DNA of 64,000 nucleotides from S015-6 sp964479535 (GTDB taxonomy: Bacteria > Desulfobacterota > DSWW01): NCBI GenBank assembly GCA_964479535.1, contig CAYZMM010000022.1, positions 1 to 64,000 on the forward strand, read 5' to 3'. The translations under genes were made by a program, and so were the position numbers. Position 1 is the stretch's first letter; each line of letters starts with the position of its first letter. The notes under the pieces were generated by a model. It made no database searches. It saw only the letters and a list, made by a program, of their open reading frames with translations, and had not been told where the DNA came from. This document shows, in pieces, positions 17,051-25,739 of the stretch.

Positions 17051-17991
17051 TAAGGTGCGAGGCCTTCCAGATAGGGCACTTCAAAGACCTTGTCGTGCTG
17101 GATGGGGCCGTGGCCGAAATAGCCCTCTTCCCCGAAAAGCTCACCATGGTCGGAAGTGATGATGATCCAGGTGTTCTTCGGGACCATGTTGAAGAGCCGC
17201 TCCACCACCTGATCGAGGTAGCGCACCGCCTGAATCTGTCTATCCTTCAGGTAGGCGAGCTGGTCTTCATCAAAGAAGTCAGGCGGCTTCTCTCTCTTGA
17301 GCTGACCGTCCTCGACGTGCTGATCCATCTTCTTGACCACTCCGTGCACACCGCTGATATGAGGGAGATTCAGGCTCGCCATGTCCTCCGACGGAACCGC
17401 GTACGGATAATGCGTTTCGCCCACGTTCAGCATGTAAAAGGACGGCCGATCCTCCGGAAAGGACATCTCATCCAGCATGGCCGCCATGTCATTGTGCTTT
17501 TCCATGAGCTTGAAGGTGTGGAATCCCCGGTTGATGGGCGTTGCCGGGTTCAAAACGGGGAGGGAGACCTTGGCGTGTGTCCGGTAACCCAGCTCCTTCT
17601 GGAGGTAGATCGGCAGGTAGAGCTGGGGGACGAGCTTGCCGAAGTCGATGCCGTCCGATCCGAGACGCTCGTTGTAGCGGAAGTAGTCCTCCTTGTAGTA
17701 TTCCGACGCGTACACCCGGGAAGGGCTGGTGTGAGGCACCAGTCCCATGAGCAGATTGTAATGAGACGGGGCTGTCCAGGATGCATAGCTGTAGCGCTTC
17801 TCCACCCTGCCAAGCCTCTGAATCTCCCTTGGCTCCGCCTCCATGAACGTGTCGTATCGACAGGAATCGAAGATCACGATGACGAAATTGTTCTTCGCCT
17901 TGGGTGGGGGAGAAGGTGCCGGCTCGACGGGTGCCGGGGCGGGGCTCTGCTTCGGTGCGGGTTTCTTCTTGCCGAATCCGAGTATTCCCAT
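17050..17991 (-). CDS. sulfatase/alkaline-phosphatase superfamily hydrolase
   Basis: This 313-residue metal-dependent hydrolase has an N-terminal basic and Pro/Ala-rich low-complexity linker (residues about 8-32), then the alkaline-phosphatase-superfamily core: IFDSCRYDTF (first metal aspartate), YASWTAPSHY (nucleophile Ser/Thr region), and SDHGELFGEEGYFGHGP (second metal site). It lacks the Cys-x-Pro-x-Arg formylglycine motif, so it is not a classical sulfatase; phosphodiesterase or phosphoglycerol-transferase-like activity is possible. No signal peptide is seen. It is short for the superfamily, and its stop abuts a dispersed repeat, so C-terminal truncation is possible. An AAGGAA site supports the start. 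Confidence 0.75.
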   Translation of the reverse strand: MGILGFGKKKPAPKQSPAPAPVEPAPSPPPKAKNNFVIVIFDSCRYDTFMEAEPREIQRLGRVEKRYSYASWTAPSHYNLLMGLVPHTSPSRVYASEYYKEDYFRYNERLGSDGIDFGKLVPQLYLPIYLQKELGYRTHAKVSLPVLNPATPINRGFHTFKLMEKHNDMAAMLDEMSFPEDRPSFYMLNVGETHYPYAVPSEDMASLNLPHISGVHGVVKKMDQHVEDGQLKREKPPDFFDEDQLAYLKDRQIQAVRYLDQVVERLFNMVPKNTWIIITSDHGELFGEEGYFGHGPIQHDKVFEVPYLEGLAP

Positions 17992-18135
17992 GATGGTTCC
18001 TTTCAGGGGTGTTCCTCACTTCCGATCGCTTCTTCTGGTCTTATCGTCCGGCTTTGACCTTTCATGAAGCAAACTTACACGAAATCGACCGGAATTGCAG
18101 CATTGCGACACACATGACGCGGAAACAAGGCCTGC

Positions 18136-18182
18136 TTGACAAAACCGTCCATATAGCCTACTAATTTAGTTCCTTATAGGAA
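18136..18182 (+). promoter_or_regulatory. promoter and palindromic operator upstream of the carboxylase operon
   Basis: The 397-base divergent gap contains TTGACA, a 17-base spacer and TACTAA on the plus strand. Seven bases later lies the perfect inverted repeat TTCCT-TAT-AGGAA (18170-18182), around the expected transcription start, where a repressor would act. The following 200 bases up to the biotin carboxylase start are a GC-rich leader without recognised structure. Confidence 0.5.
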
Positions 18183-18388
18183 ATTCCCGGCCATCGCCGC
18201 ATTGCATTCGCCCCTCCCTGCCGAACGCACACGGACATAGACGAGCGAATCGCCCCTGCGCGGGGCCGCGCGACCCGAATCGAGGTTGCGCCGGCCCGGT
18301 TACGGGCGTGGCCGCTCCTGGGACGCCGATGAGTCTATTGGGGGGATTACGAAACAGGAAACACCCAGGATAGAGGAAGGAGCCGAGG

Positions 18389-19843
18389 GTGAAGAAGGAA
18401 AGACGTTTCGAAAAGGTCCTGGTTGCAAACCGGGGAGAGATCGCGATTCGTATCTGTCGCGCCGTCCAGGAGGAGGGTCTCCGGGCGGTGGCGGTCTACG
18501 AGACGCCCGACAAGGAGTCACGCCACATCATTACCGCGGACGAGGCGGTATGGATCGGTCCCGGACCACGCAGGGACTACCTGGACATCGATCGGATCAT
18601 ATGGGCGGCCAAGTCGAGCGGGAGCCAGGCCGTGCACCCGGGATACGGGTTTCTGGCGGAGAATCCGGATCTCTCCCGGGCCTGCGAAGACGAGGGGCTG
18701 ATCTTCATCGGCCCTCCGGCCGAGGTCATTCGGGACCTGGGCGACAAGACGATCTCGCGCAGAATCGCCGAAGAGGCGGGCGTTCCGGTCATACCCGGCA
18801 GCGGGATTCTGCCGCCGGGGGAGGAGGGGGTCCGGGCCGCGAAGGCATTCGGCGAACGGGTAGGGTTTCCCCTGATGCTCAAGGCCGTAGCCGGAGGGGG
18901 CGGGAGGGGAATCCGGAAGGTGACCGGGCCGGAGGCGTGCCCCGAGCAGATGCCCATGGCGGAGAAGGAGGCGCAGGCCGCTTTCGGGGACGGGAGGCTC
19001 TACCTGGAGAAGGCGATTCAGAGGCCCCGCCACCTGGAGGTACAGGTTCTGGCCGATGAATCGGGCGGCATGATCCATCTCGGAACCCGCAACTGCTCGA
19101 TCCAGCGCAGGCATCAGAAACTGGTCGAGGTGGCGCCCGGCCTGATGGGCCCGGAGCTCGAAGAGAAGATCTGCGAGGCCGCTCTGCGGTTTGCCGCAAG
19201 GGCGGGCTACCGGAACGTGGGCACCGTGGAGTTCCTCGTGGACGAGGACGGCTCCTACTACTTCCTGGAGATCAACACCCGCCTGCAGGTGGAGCACACA
19301 GTGACCGAGGTCATCACCGGGATCGACATCGTCAGGAGACAGCTCAGGGTCACCCAGGGGGCGCCGATCGACATCGGGCAGGAAGAGGTATCCTGCCGGG
19401 GGTATGCGATCGAAATGCGGATCAACGCCGAGGATCCCAAGAAGGACTTCATGCCGGAGTGCGGGAAGACGGTATCGGTCTACCAATCCCCGGGCGGGCC
19501 GGGCATTCGTCTCGACGGTTTCGTCTACCAGGGCTACGCAATCCCCGCGGACTACGATTCACTCCTGGTCAAGCTCACCGTGTACGGATACACGTGGAGG
19601 GAGGCAACCAGCCGGCTCGAGCGGGCTCTGCGCAACTTCGTGATCGTGGGGCCCAACACCACGATTCCCTTCTACAGGCGCCTGCTGCAGGAAGCGGAAT
19701 TCCAGCGTGGAGAATTCGACACCGAATACCTGGACCGGCACCCGGAGCTGTTCGACTATCCTTCCGCGCGACGGGAGGAGGCGAAGCTGGCACGGCTGCT
19801 GGCAGAGATCCATCACCGAAAACACAACCCCTTTGCCGCATAG
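18389..19843 (+). CDS. biotin carboxylase (pyruvate/acyl-CoA carboxylase subunit A)
   Basis: This is the ATP-grasp enzyme that carboxylates a biotin prosthetic group using bicarbonate. The 484 residues contain the N-terminal VLVANRGEIAIRICRA, the VHPGYGFLAEN loop, the ATP-binding KAVAGGGGRGIRKV, HLEVQVLAD, and the catalytic EINTRLQVEHTVTE. All signatures are intact. The next gene carries the carboxyltransferase and biotinyl domains, so this is most likely the A subunit of a two-part pyruvate carboxylase (PycA type) making oxaloacetate. The start is a GTG with an AGGAAGGAG site. Homologues such as AccC are about 450 residues; the extra length is C-terminal. Confidence 0.93.
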   Translation: MKKERRFEKVLVANRGEIAIRICRAVQEEGLRAVAVYETPDKESRHIITADEAVWIGPGPRRDYLDIDRIIWAAKSSGSQAVHPGYGFLAENPDLSRACEDEGLIFIGPPAEVIRDLGDKTISRRIAEEAGVPVIPGSGILPPGEEGVRAAKAFGERVGFPLMLKAVAGGGGRGIRKVTGPEACPEQMPMAEKEAQAAFGDGRLYLEKAIQRPRHLEVQVLADESGGMIHLGTRNCSIQRRHQKLVEVAPGLMGPELEEKICEAALRFAARAGYRNVGTVEFLVDEDGSYYFLEINTRLQVEHTVTEVITGIDIVRRQLRVTQGAPIDIGQEEVSCRGYAIEMRINAEDPKKDFMPECGKTVSVYQSPGGPGIRLDGFVYQGYAIPADYDSLLVKLTVYGYTWREATSRLERALRNFVIVGPNTTIPFYRRLLQEAEFQRGEFDTEYLDRHPELFDYPSARREEAKLARLLAEIHHRKHNPFAA

Positions 19844-19888
19844 GACGCGGCCAGGGAACCGAACCGCGTCGGAACCAGGGAGTCGATC

Positions 19889-21814
19889 ATGGCCATGGCA
19901 GCAGCGATCACACCGGAAACGAGCCCGGAAGAAGGGTTGCGTCTTCTACGCAGCGCGAAAGGGTACTTCTTGACCAACACCGCAAGGGATCTGTCACAGT
20001 CGGATTACAAGAACCGTATTCTGCCGCACACGGACCTCCTCGTGGCCGAGGAGAGGGACCGGGCCGGCTTCTTCTCCCTGGAGATCTCGGGTGGCGCGAG
20101 CGTCCACGTGGATCTGCTGCGCAAGCAGATCAACCCCTTCGAGCGGCTGCGGCTGCTCCGTACCCGGATGCCGGCAACCCTCTTCCAGACCTTGTGTCGG
20201 GGGGCGAATCTTTTCGGCTACCGGCCCTACCCGGAGAACGTCGTTCGTCTCACCGTGCAGTCCTTTGCGCGGTACGTGGACGTATGGCGGGTCTTCGACT
20301 TCATGAACCACATCCCGAACATGGTGCCCGTCTTCGAGGAGGTCAAGAACGCGGGCAAGTACCTCGAGCCGGCCATCTGCTTCTCCACGGGCCCGGAGCA
20401 CACGGACGCATTCTACGTAAGCAAGGTGGGAGAGATCCTGGACGTGACCGGCCCGGACATCCTCCTGGCCGTCAAGAACCATTCCGGGCTGGGCAGCCCG
20501 GCCCGCATCCACCGACTCGTCTCCTCCCTGCTCGAGAGATACCCGGACCTGGTCATCCACTACCACGGCCACAACACGGACGGAAACGACGTGGGCCGCA
20601 TCGTGGCGGCCGTGAAGGCGGGGGCCCGGATCGTGGACGCCTCCGACCATTCCCTGACCGGCTTCTTCGGCCCCCCTCCCCTGCTCACCGTAGTCCAGAC
20701 CCTGAGGGAAGAGGGTTTCGAGGCGGAGGGAATCAGCGAGGAGGCGATCATCGCCACGAGCAACCTGCTGAAGGAAACGCGCGCCGCCTACGGTGCCTTC
20801 GAGTCGCAGTCCAAGGGCTTCGATCCCACCGTACACATCCACAAGCTCCCGGGCGGGGCCACGGGCTCGAGCTTCGAGCAGGCGGTGAAGGGAGAATTTC
20901 TGGACCGCATGCCCGAGATCCTTACCCGGGAACTGCCCCGTGTGCACAGGGAGCTGGGCAATATCTGGAGCGTCACGCCCGGCTCCCAGATTCTCTGGAC
21001 CACCGCCGTAACCCACACGCTTACCGGAAAGCGCTACGTAAACGCCTCGGAAGACCTGAAGAGGCTGCTGCTCGGACGCTACGGCCCGTTCCCCTTCTTC
21101 CGCCCCTCCGACGAGATTTACGAGGCCGTCTTCGGGCCGCACTGGAAGGAGGTCCTCGACGCAGAGGGTGGCGCCGAGGCCTGCGATCCGATCGACGTGG
21201 ACGCAGAGAAGAACAAGCTCGAGAAGGCGCTGGGAAGGCCTGTCGAGGAGGAGGTGGTGGTTCTCTATCTCCAGCATCCGCGCGACGCGATCGAGTTCTT
21301 CAAGTTCGAGGAGGAATACGGAAAGGCCCACGTATTCCCGCCCGAGGTCTGGTTCCGGGAAGGCGGGTTCCAGCCGGGAGAGACGGTGGCTTTCCAGGAC
21401 CACACGGGCAAGCACCACCAGATCGTCTTCGGCCCGACCCACAAGCAGGAGGAGGGCGGGCTGCTGACCTACCTGATGGTGGATCATCACCTCGAGCCCT
21501 TCACCTGCGAGCCGGAGGGCGAGACTGCGAAGGGAGGCAAACGCACCTTCACGGCCGAAGAGATCACGGCACTGGCCGAGATGGGGGAGATCCGCTCCTT
21601 TGCCAACGGCGTGGTGGCCGAGGTACAAGCCCGGGAAGGCGATCGTGTCCAGGAGGGTGGACTGCTCCTGGTGCTCGAGGCGATGAAGATGCTCAACCGG
21701 ATCGAGAGCCCCATCGAGGGCACGGTCCGGGAGGTGGCCGTTGCAGAAGGGCAACAGGTGGAACCGGGGGACCTCCTCGTGAGGATACGGCCCAGGACGT
21801 CCAAGGACGATTAG
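19889..21814 (+). CDS. divergent carboxyltransferase with biotinyl domain (PycB/OadA-like)
   Basis: This 641-residue protein fuses an HMGL-like carboxyltransferase barrel, a PYC/OADA domain and a C-terminal biotinyl domain (VLEAMKMLNRI, biotin on Lys600). With the upstream biotin carboxylase it should transfer the carboxyl group to pyruvate or another acceptor. The signature normally read as DTTLRDAHQS is changed to NTARDLSQSD, but the functional Arg33, Asp34 and Gln37 remain. The metal-site lysine sits in LLAVKNHSGL, and the His-x-His of the metal site is present as HYHGHN. The barrel is thus plausible but clearly diverged, and the acceptor may not be pyruvate. An AGGGAG site supports the start; the gene converges on the histidine kinase. 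Confidence 0.85.
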   Translation: MAMAAAITPETSPEEGLRLLRSAKGYFLTNTARDLSQSDYKNRILPHTDLLVAEERDRAGFFSLEISGGASVHVDLLRKQINPFERLRLLRTRMPATLFQTLCRGANLFGYRPYPENVVRLTVQSFARYVDVWRVFDFMNHIPNMVPVFEEVKNAGKYLEPAICFSTGPEHTDAFYVSKVGEILDVTGPDILLAVKNHSGLGSPARIHRLVSSLLERYPDLVIHYHGHNTDGNDVGRIVAAVKAGARIVDASDHSLTGFFGPPPLLTVVQTLREEGFEAEGISEEAIIATSNLLKETRAAYGAFESQSKGFDPTVHIHKLPGGATGSSFEQAVKGEFLDRMPEILTRELPRVHRELGNIWSVTPGSQILWTTAVTHTLTGKRYVNASEDLKRLLLGRYGPFPFFRPSDEIYEAVFGPHWKEVLDAEGGAEACDPIDVDAEKNKLEKALGRPVEEEVVVLYLQHPRDAIEFFKFEEEYGKAHVFPPEVWFREGGFQPGETVAFQDHTGKHHQIVFGPTHKQEEGGLLTYLMVDHHLEPFTCEPEGETAKGGKRTFTAEEITALAEMGEIRSFANGVVAEVQAREGDRVQEGGLLLVLEAMKMLNRIESPIEGTVREVAVAEGQQVEPGDLLVRIRPRTSKDD

Positions 21815-21835
21815 CCTGCCCGGCCCCTGACCCCG

Positions 21836-23485
21836 TCAACCGACCAGGGGCGAACTGCCCGAGGCCGCTCTGGGCTGCTCCTCCTTCTTGAATGCCGCAG
21901 GGATCGCCGTAATGGGCAGGAGGACCGTGAAGGTCGTGCCCCCGCCGACCTTGCTCTCCACGCGGATATCCCCTCCGTGCTTCTTCACGATCCCGAGCGA
22001 CACGGAGAGCCCCAGACCGGTCCCCTTGCCCTGTCGCTTGGTCGTGAAGAAGGGGTCGAAGATGCTCGTCATGATATGGTCGGGAATGCCGTCCCCGTTG
22101 TCCCGGACCTTGACGGCGATGTAGGCCGGATCCCTGTCCTTGTCCACCATGATCTCCAGATCCCCGCCGCCGGGCATCGCATCCAGCGCGTTCAGGATCA
22201 GATTCAGGAACACCTGGCTCAAGTGCTGCTTGTCTCCGTGGATGGGAGGCAGATTCGGTTTCATCCGGATTTCCACCTTCGCCTTCTTCAGCTTGATCTC
22301 GTTCGCCGTGAGCTGCAGTGTTTCGTCGATCAACGCCCCCACTTCCAAGGGTTCGGAATCGATCTCGCTCTCTCTGGCGAATTCGAGCAGGTTCCGCACG
22401 ATTCGGGTGGCCCTTTCCGCCTGGGTCGTCAGATCCCGGATCATGTCCAGCCGCTCCTCGTCGTCCATCTCCTCGTATTCCTCCTCGAGCATGGCCGAGG
22501 TGAGGGTGATGTTGTTGATCGGGTTGTTCAACTCGTGGGCGATCCCTGCCGTGAGGGTCCCCACGGCTCGAAGCTTGTGGGACTTCACGAGCAGGTCGTG
22601 GCGGCGCTGCAACTCCTCCATCATGTGGTTCAGGGCGATCGCCAGGTTCGTGAATTCATCCCGGAAGCGCCTTGCCGGAGGGATCGGCGTGAAGTCCGCC
22701 TTGGCGATGCGCTCGGTGGCGGCCAGCATCCGGCCCAGGGGCCCGAGCATCTGTCTTGCGAGGAAACTTGCCGTGTAGATTATCAGGGGGAGCAGGATCG
22801 CGGAGAAGACGAGGGGAAGCCTCTTGAAGAGATTGAGCATGAGATTCACGCTCTTCCGTTCCCTTTCGGCCAGGTCCAGGGCCTGGGAGACCATGGCTGC
22901 GCCATGCTCTCGAAGCTCGGCCTCGCTGTTCGGGTGCTGCGGAATCGTGCCCGGCGGCCTGTCCCGGTCCATGGCCTGAAGCTTCTCCAGCCGCTGAATG
23001 TACTTCTGCAGATGCCCTTCCACACTGTGCAGTTTTTCCTCTCCGATGACGCTTTCGAGCTCCTCCTTTCCCGACACCAGCAGGGCGGAGGCGTTGTGGA
23101 CGTGTTCCTGCACATCCTGAAGATTGGTCCCGTAAAGAAAGTAGTTCTTCTCGAAGCGGCGGGCCTGCTGGATCTCGGTGACGTAGTGGTCGGCGATCTC
23201 CAGGAATTTCAGCTTCTTCTCGATGCGATTCAGCGTGATCCACGCACTGAGCGTCATGCCCGCACTCAGGATGAAGAACAGAAGGAAGCCGACCGTGAGT
23301 CGAGCCCGGATGCTGAAGCCGGGCCGCTCGAGCAGGGCCTTGTCCAGCTCCTCCGCCATGGTGAGCGGGAAGGCGGCGGGTGGTCTCTTCTCAGAAGCAG
23401 CCGATGCGCCCGGGTCTTCTGCCAAACCTGGAGGGACTTCCGGATCCGGGTCTTTGCCGTCCGTGAAAGCCTTGCCGTCCGCCAT
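21836..23485 (-). CDS. membrane sensor histidine kinase (HAMP, HisKA, HATPase)
   Basis: This 549-residue kinase starts with about 55 cytosolic residues, then a membrane span (VGFLLFFILSAGMTLSAWI). An extracytoplasmic helical sensor region of about 130 residues follows, then a second span (VFSAILLPLIIYTASFLA), a HAMP linker, the dimerisation/phospho-acceptor H-box AGIAHELNNPINN with His317, and the ATPase with DNGDGIP and GTGLGLSVS. The helical sensor resembles four-helix-bundle domains but I cannot name its ligand. It lies 20 bases after the NtrC-type regulator on the same strand, so the two form a two-component system that likely controls the divergent operon. Confidence 0.93.
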   Translation of the reverse strand: MADGKAFTDGKDPDPEVPPGLAEDPGASAASEKRPPAAFPLTMAEELDKALLERPGFSIRARLTVGFLLFFILSAGMTLSAWITLNRIEKKLKFLEIADHYVTEIQQARRFEKNYFLYGTNLQDVQEHVHNASALLVSGKEELESVIGEEKLHSVEGHLQKYIQRLEKLQAMDRDRPPGTIPQHPNSEAELREHGAAMVSQALDLAERERKSVNLMLNLFKRLPLVFSAILLPLIIYTASFLARQMLGPLGRMLAATERIAKADFTPIPPARRFRDEFTNLAIALNHMMEELQRRHDLLVKSHKLRAVGTLTAGIAHELNNPINNITLTSAMLEEEYEEMDDEERLDMIRDLTTQAERATRIVRNLLEFARESEIDSEPLEVGALIDETLQLTANEIKLKKAKVEIRMKPNLPPIHGDKQHLSQVFLNLILNALDAMPGGGDLEIMVDKDRDPAYIAVKVRDNGDGIPDHIMTSIFDPFFTTKRQGKGTGLGLSVSLGIVKKHGGDIRVESKVGGGTTFTVLLPITAIPAAFKKEEQPRAASGSSPLVG

Positions 23486-23505
23486 GGGAACCCCCTTCCT
23501 GAGCC

Positions 23506-24921
23506 TTACCCCTCAACGATCTGATACTTCTTGAGCTTTCGGTACAGGGAAACCCGGTCGATCCCCAGGATCCGGGCCGCTTGGGACTTGTTCTTTCCGG
23601 TCCTTGACATGACCCAGTGAATGTAGTCCCTTTCGAGCTCCTCCAGGGTGCGAAAGGGATGGGCCTCCTTGTGGAAGGAGAGAACCTCCATCTCCTTGAT
23701 GTCGGTCGGGAGATCTTCAGCGCCGATCTTCTCCCCCTTCGCAAAGGCGGCACATCGTTCCACGATGTTCTCGAGCTCCCGGATGTTCCCCGGGTAGTCG
23801 TACCTCCTCATCAGGTCCATCGCTTCCGAAGTGAAACCGAGCAACATCTTGTCCGATCGCATGACGACCTTCTTCAAGAAATGATGGGCGAGGAGAGGAA
23901 TATCCTCCTTTCGCTCTGCAAGAGACGGCAGATGGAGGGGAACCACGTTGAGCCGGTAGTAGAGGTCCTGGCGGAACAGGCCTCCTTGGATCGCCTTCTT
24001 CAGGTCCTTGTTCGTGGCGCCCATGATCCGCACGTCCACCGGAACCGGCCGAACGCCCCCAACCCGCATCAGCTCTCTCTCCTGGATCACCCGGAGCAGC
24101 TTCGCCTGCATGGAGAGGGGCATGTCCCCCACTTCGTCGAAGAAGATCGTTCCCCCATCCGCGCTCTCCAGCAGGCCGGGGCGCACCGAGGTGGCACCGG
24201 TGAAGGCCTCCTTCTCATGACCGAACAACTCGTTGGCAAGCAGCTCTTCGGTAAAGGAACCGCAGTTGATGGCCAGGAAACGGCTGTTTGCCCTGGGGCT
24301 CAACTGGTGGACCGCCCGGGCGACCAGTTCCTTGCCGGTACCGGATTCACCGGTGACCAGGATGTTCGAGTCCGTGGAAGCGACCTGTGGGATCGCCTTC
24401 TTCAGGGCAACGATGGGACGGCTCTGACCGACGATCTGCTCCACGCCCCAAGGCTTGTCCTTCTCAGCAGCGAGACGACGGATCTCCTTGCGAAGCCGGA
24501 TCTTCTCCAGCGCGTTCCCAACCACACAGTCCAGCTCATCCAGACGCAGGGGTTTCGCCAGATAGTGATAGGCTCCCTTCTTCATCGCCTCGATCGCGGA
24601 GGAAACGGCCGCGTAGCCGGTGAGGATGATGACCTCCGTGTCCGGGGAACTCCGTTTTGCATGGCTGAGAACTTCCATCCCGTCCACATCGTCCATCACC
24701 AGGTCCGTGAGAATCATGTCAAAGGATTCCCTCTGGATCCTCGCCAGGGCCTCCTTCCCTCCGGACGCGAGCACGGTTTCATGGCCCTTTCGTTTCAGAA
24801 ACCTTGCCATGTTCTTCAAGCCCACCGGGTCATCGTCCACAAGGAGCACTTTGCACCTTTGCGGGTGGGTTGCGGGTCGGTCCTGTTGAAGGATCCCGCC
24901 CGTGCCGCCTTCGACTTCCAT
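23506..24921 (-). CDS. NtrC-family sigma-54-dependent response regulator
   Basis: This is a transcriptional activator with an N-terminal receiver (VLLVDDDP, phospho-Asp in ILTDLVMDDVDG, LAKP), a central AAA+ domain (Walker A GESGTGKE; sigma-54 contact loop EAFTGA; Walker B GGTIFFDEV; R-finger region LYYRLNVVP) and a C-terminal Fis-type helix-turn-helix (NKSQAARILGIDRVSLYRKL). It should oligomerise on phosphorylation by the adjacent kinase and open sigma-54 promoters. I chose the ATG with an AAGGA site; another ATG six codons upstream is possible. Its own promoter, a pair of dyad sites and a divergent sigma-54 promoter all lie in the gap before the Usp-like gene. Confidence 0.93.
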   Translation of the reverse strand: MEVEGGTGGILQQDRPATHPQRCKVLLVDDDPVGLKNMARFLKRKGHETVLASGGKEALARIQRESFDMILTDLVMDDVDGMEVLSHAKRSSPDTEVIILTGYAAVSSAIEAMKKGAYHYLAKPLRLDELDCVVGNALEKIRLRKEIRRLAAEKDKPWGVEQIVGQSRPIVALKKAIPQVASTDSNILVTGESGTGKELVARAVHQLSPRANSRFLAINCGSFTEELLANELFGHEKEAFTGATSVRPGLLESADGGTIFFDEVGDMPLSMQAKLLRVIQERELMRVGGVRPVPVDVRIMGATNKDLKKAIQGGLFRQDLYYRLNVVPLHLPSLAERKEDIPLLAHHFLKKVVMRSDKMLLGFTSEAMDLMRRYDYPGNIRELENIVERCAAFAKGEKIGAEDLPTDIKEMEVLSFHKEAHPFRTLEELERDYIHWVMSRTGKNKSQAARILGIDRVSLYRKLKKYQIVEG

Positions 24922-24970
24922 GGGGTCTTCCTTGCTCATGGGTCGGCCGAACCGCTGGTTTTCTCCTCCT

Positions 24971-24987
24971 GTTGCATATTGTAACAC
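24971..24987. promoter_or_regulatory. candidate activator-binding dyad, site 1
   Basis: GTTGCATATTGTAACAC is an imperfect dyad (arms GTTGCAT and TTGTAAC). It matches site 2 at 25058-25074 in inverted orientation at 14 of 17 positions. It overlaps the minus-strand promoter of the NtrC-type regulator, where binding would repress that gene, and is centred about 214 bases upstream of the predicted sigma-54 start. Confidence 0.55.
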
Positions 24988-25005
24988 AATGGCTCTTTCG
25001 CACAA
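24978..25005 (-). promoter_or_regulatory. sigma-70-like promoter of the NtrC-type regulator
   Basis: Read on the minus strand, TTGTGC, a 16-base spacer and TACAAT lie 30-80 bases upstream of the regulator's start. The TACAAT box is inside dyad site 1, so regulator binding there would compete with RNA polymerase. Confidence 0.45.
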
Positions 25006-25057
25006 CAGATTTTTATCTCCCTGAAATAAATAGAGATTCTGGTTTTCGCGGGCAAAG

Positions 25058-25074
25058 GTGTAACAAATTGCAAC
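25058..25074. promoter_or_regulatory. candidate activator-binding dyad, site 2
   Basis: GTGTAACAAATTGCAAC is the inverted partner of site 1, with centres 87 bases apart. It is centred about 127 bases upstream of the predicted sigma-54 transcription start, within the usual range for enhancer sites of NtrC-type activators. Confidence 0.55.
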
Positions 25075-25166
25075 GCATGTCCGTGCAAATCTCCCCGCGG
25101 CCACAGAGGCTGCCGGACAGGGCTTTCATCAATGAAATCAGCGCCTTTTCTCCTGCCACCCGGCGG

Positions 25167-25182
25167 TGGCTCGGTTCTTGCC
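25167..25182 (+). promoter_or_regulatory. sigma-54 promoter of the Usp/PEP-synthase-like/SLC13 operon
   Basis: TGGCTCGGTTCTTGCC matches the sigma-54 consensus TGGCACGRNNNTTGCW except at two positions; the invariant GG and GC dinucleotides are correctly spaced. Transcription would start near 25193, before the chosen GTG start at 25261 of the Usp-like gene. An NtrC-family activator gene lies divergently next to it. Confidence 0.7.
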
Positions 25183-25260
25183 AGCGAATCACACTGGTAC
25201 ACGATGCACATGCAACGCCATTCGAACCGTGTGCATGGCATCAAGAGGAGACCCAACGCC

Positions 25261-25725
25261 GTGCCGAAGAAGATACTGATCCTCCTGGACAGCCCCAGCG
25301 TACGGAGCGAGGTCAAGACCTACTCGGTGGAGCTGGCGCGAAGGATGGGCGCAAGGGTCCATCTTCTCATGCTTCTTCGATGGGAGGCACCTTCGGTCGA
25401 CAGAGCCGCTGCAGCTGCGAGGGATTCGGAAGGTGCCGAGATCGGCAGCGAGGCGGAGACCGTCTTGCAGGATTGCGTCAACGAGATCCGGTCCCGTGAC
25501 GTAGACGCGGTCGGCTCCATGAGGCAGGGCGATCCTGCCTCCGAGCTGCTCAAGTACCTTGCCGAGTACCAGCCCTTCCAGGCAGTGGTCTGGGGAGGCA
25601 GCGAGGCATACATACGACGCAGGCGTACACCGGTTCGAACCCACTGGCTCGAGCGAATACGGGAACAGCTGGATTGCACCCTGGTGGTTCCCTCGCTGAG
25701 AAGGGAAAAGGCGGAAAGCGGCTGA
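25261..25725 (+). CDS. universal-stress-protein-like protein
   Basis: This is a 154-residue alpha/beta protein resembling the UspA fold: an N-terminal strand PKKILILLDSPSV, a helix with SVELARRMGARVHLL, and a later strand VVWGG. The classical ATP-binding G-x2-G-x9-G-S/T near the C-terminus is not evident, so it may be of the non-ATP-binding type. I chose the GTG with AGAGGAG ten bases upstream, downstream of the predicted sigma-54 start; an upstream in-frame ATG would extend it with non-homologous sequence. It is the first gene of the sigma-54-controlled operon. Confidence 0.65.
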   Translation: MPKKILILLDSPSVRSEVKTYSVELARRMGARVHLLMLLRWEAPSVDRAAAAARDSEGAEIGSEAETVLQDCVNEIRSRDVDAVGSMRQGDPASELLKYLAEYQPFQAVVWGGSEAYIRRRRTPVRTHWLERIREQLDCTLVVPSLRREKAESG

Positions 25726-25739
25726 AGAACGGAAGGAGG

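Noticed and set aside
16816..18057. Plus-strand open frame with a strong ribosome-binding site
   Set aside because: It runs antisense through almost the entire sulfatase gene, whose protein motifs are unmistakable. Only its first 70 codons lie in the gap, and they show no family resemblance.
24100..24250. EAFTGA in place of GAFTGA as a defect of the sigma-54 activator
   Set aside because: The first residue varies in many active family members, and the Phe-Thr-Gly core is intact.
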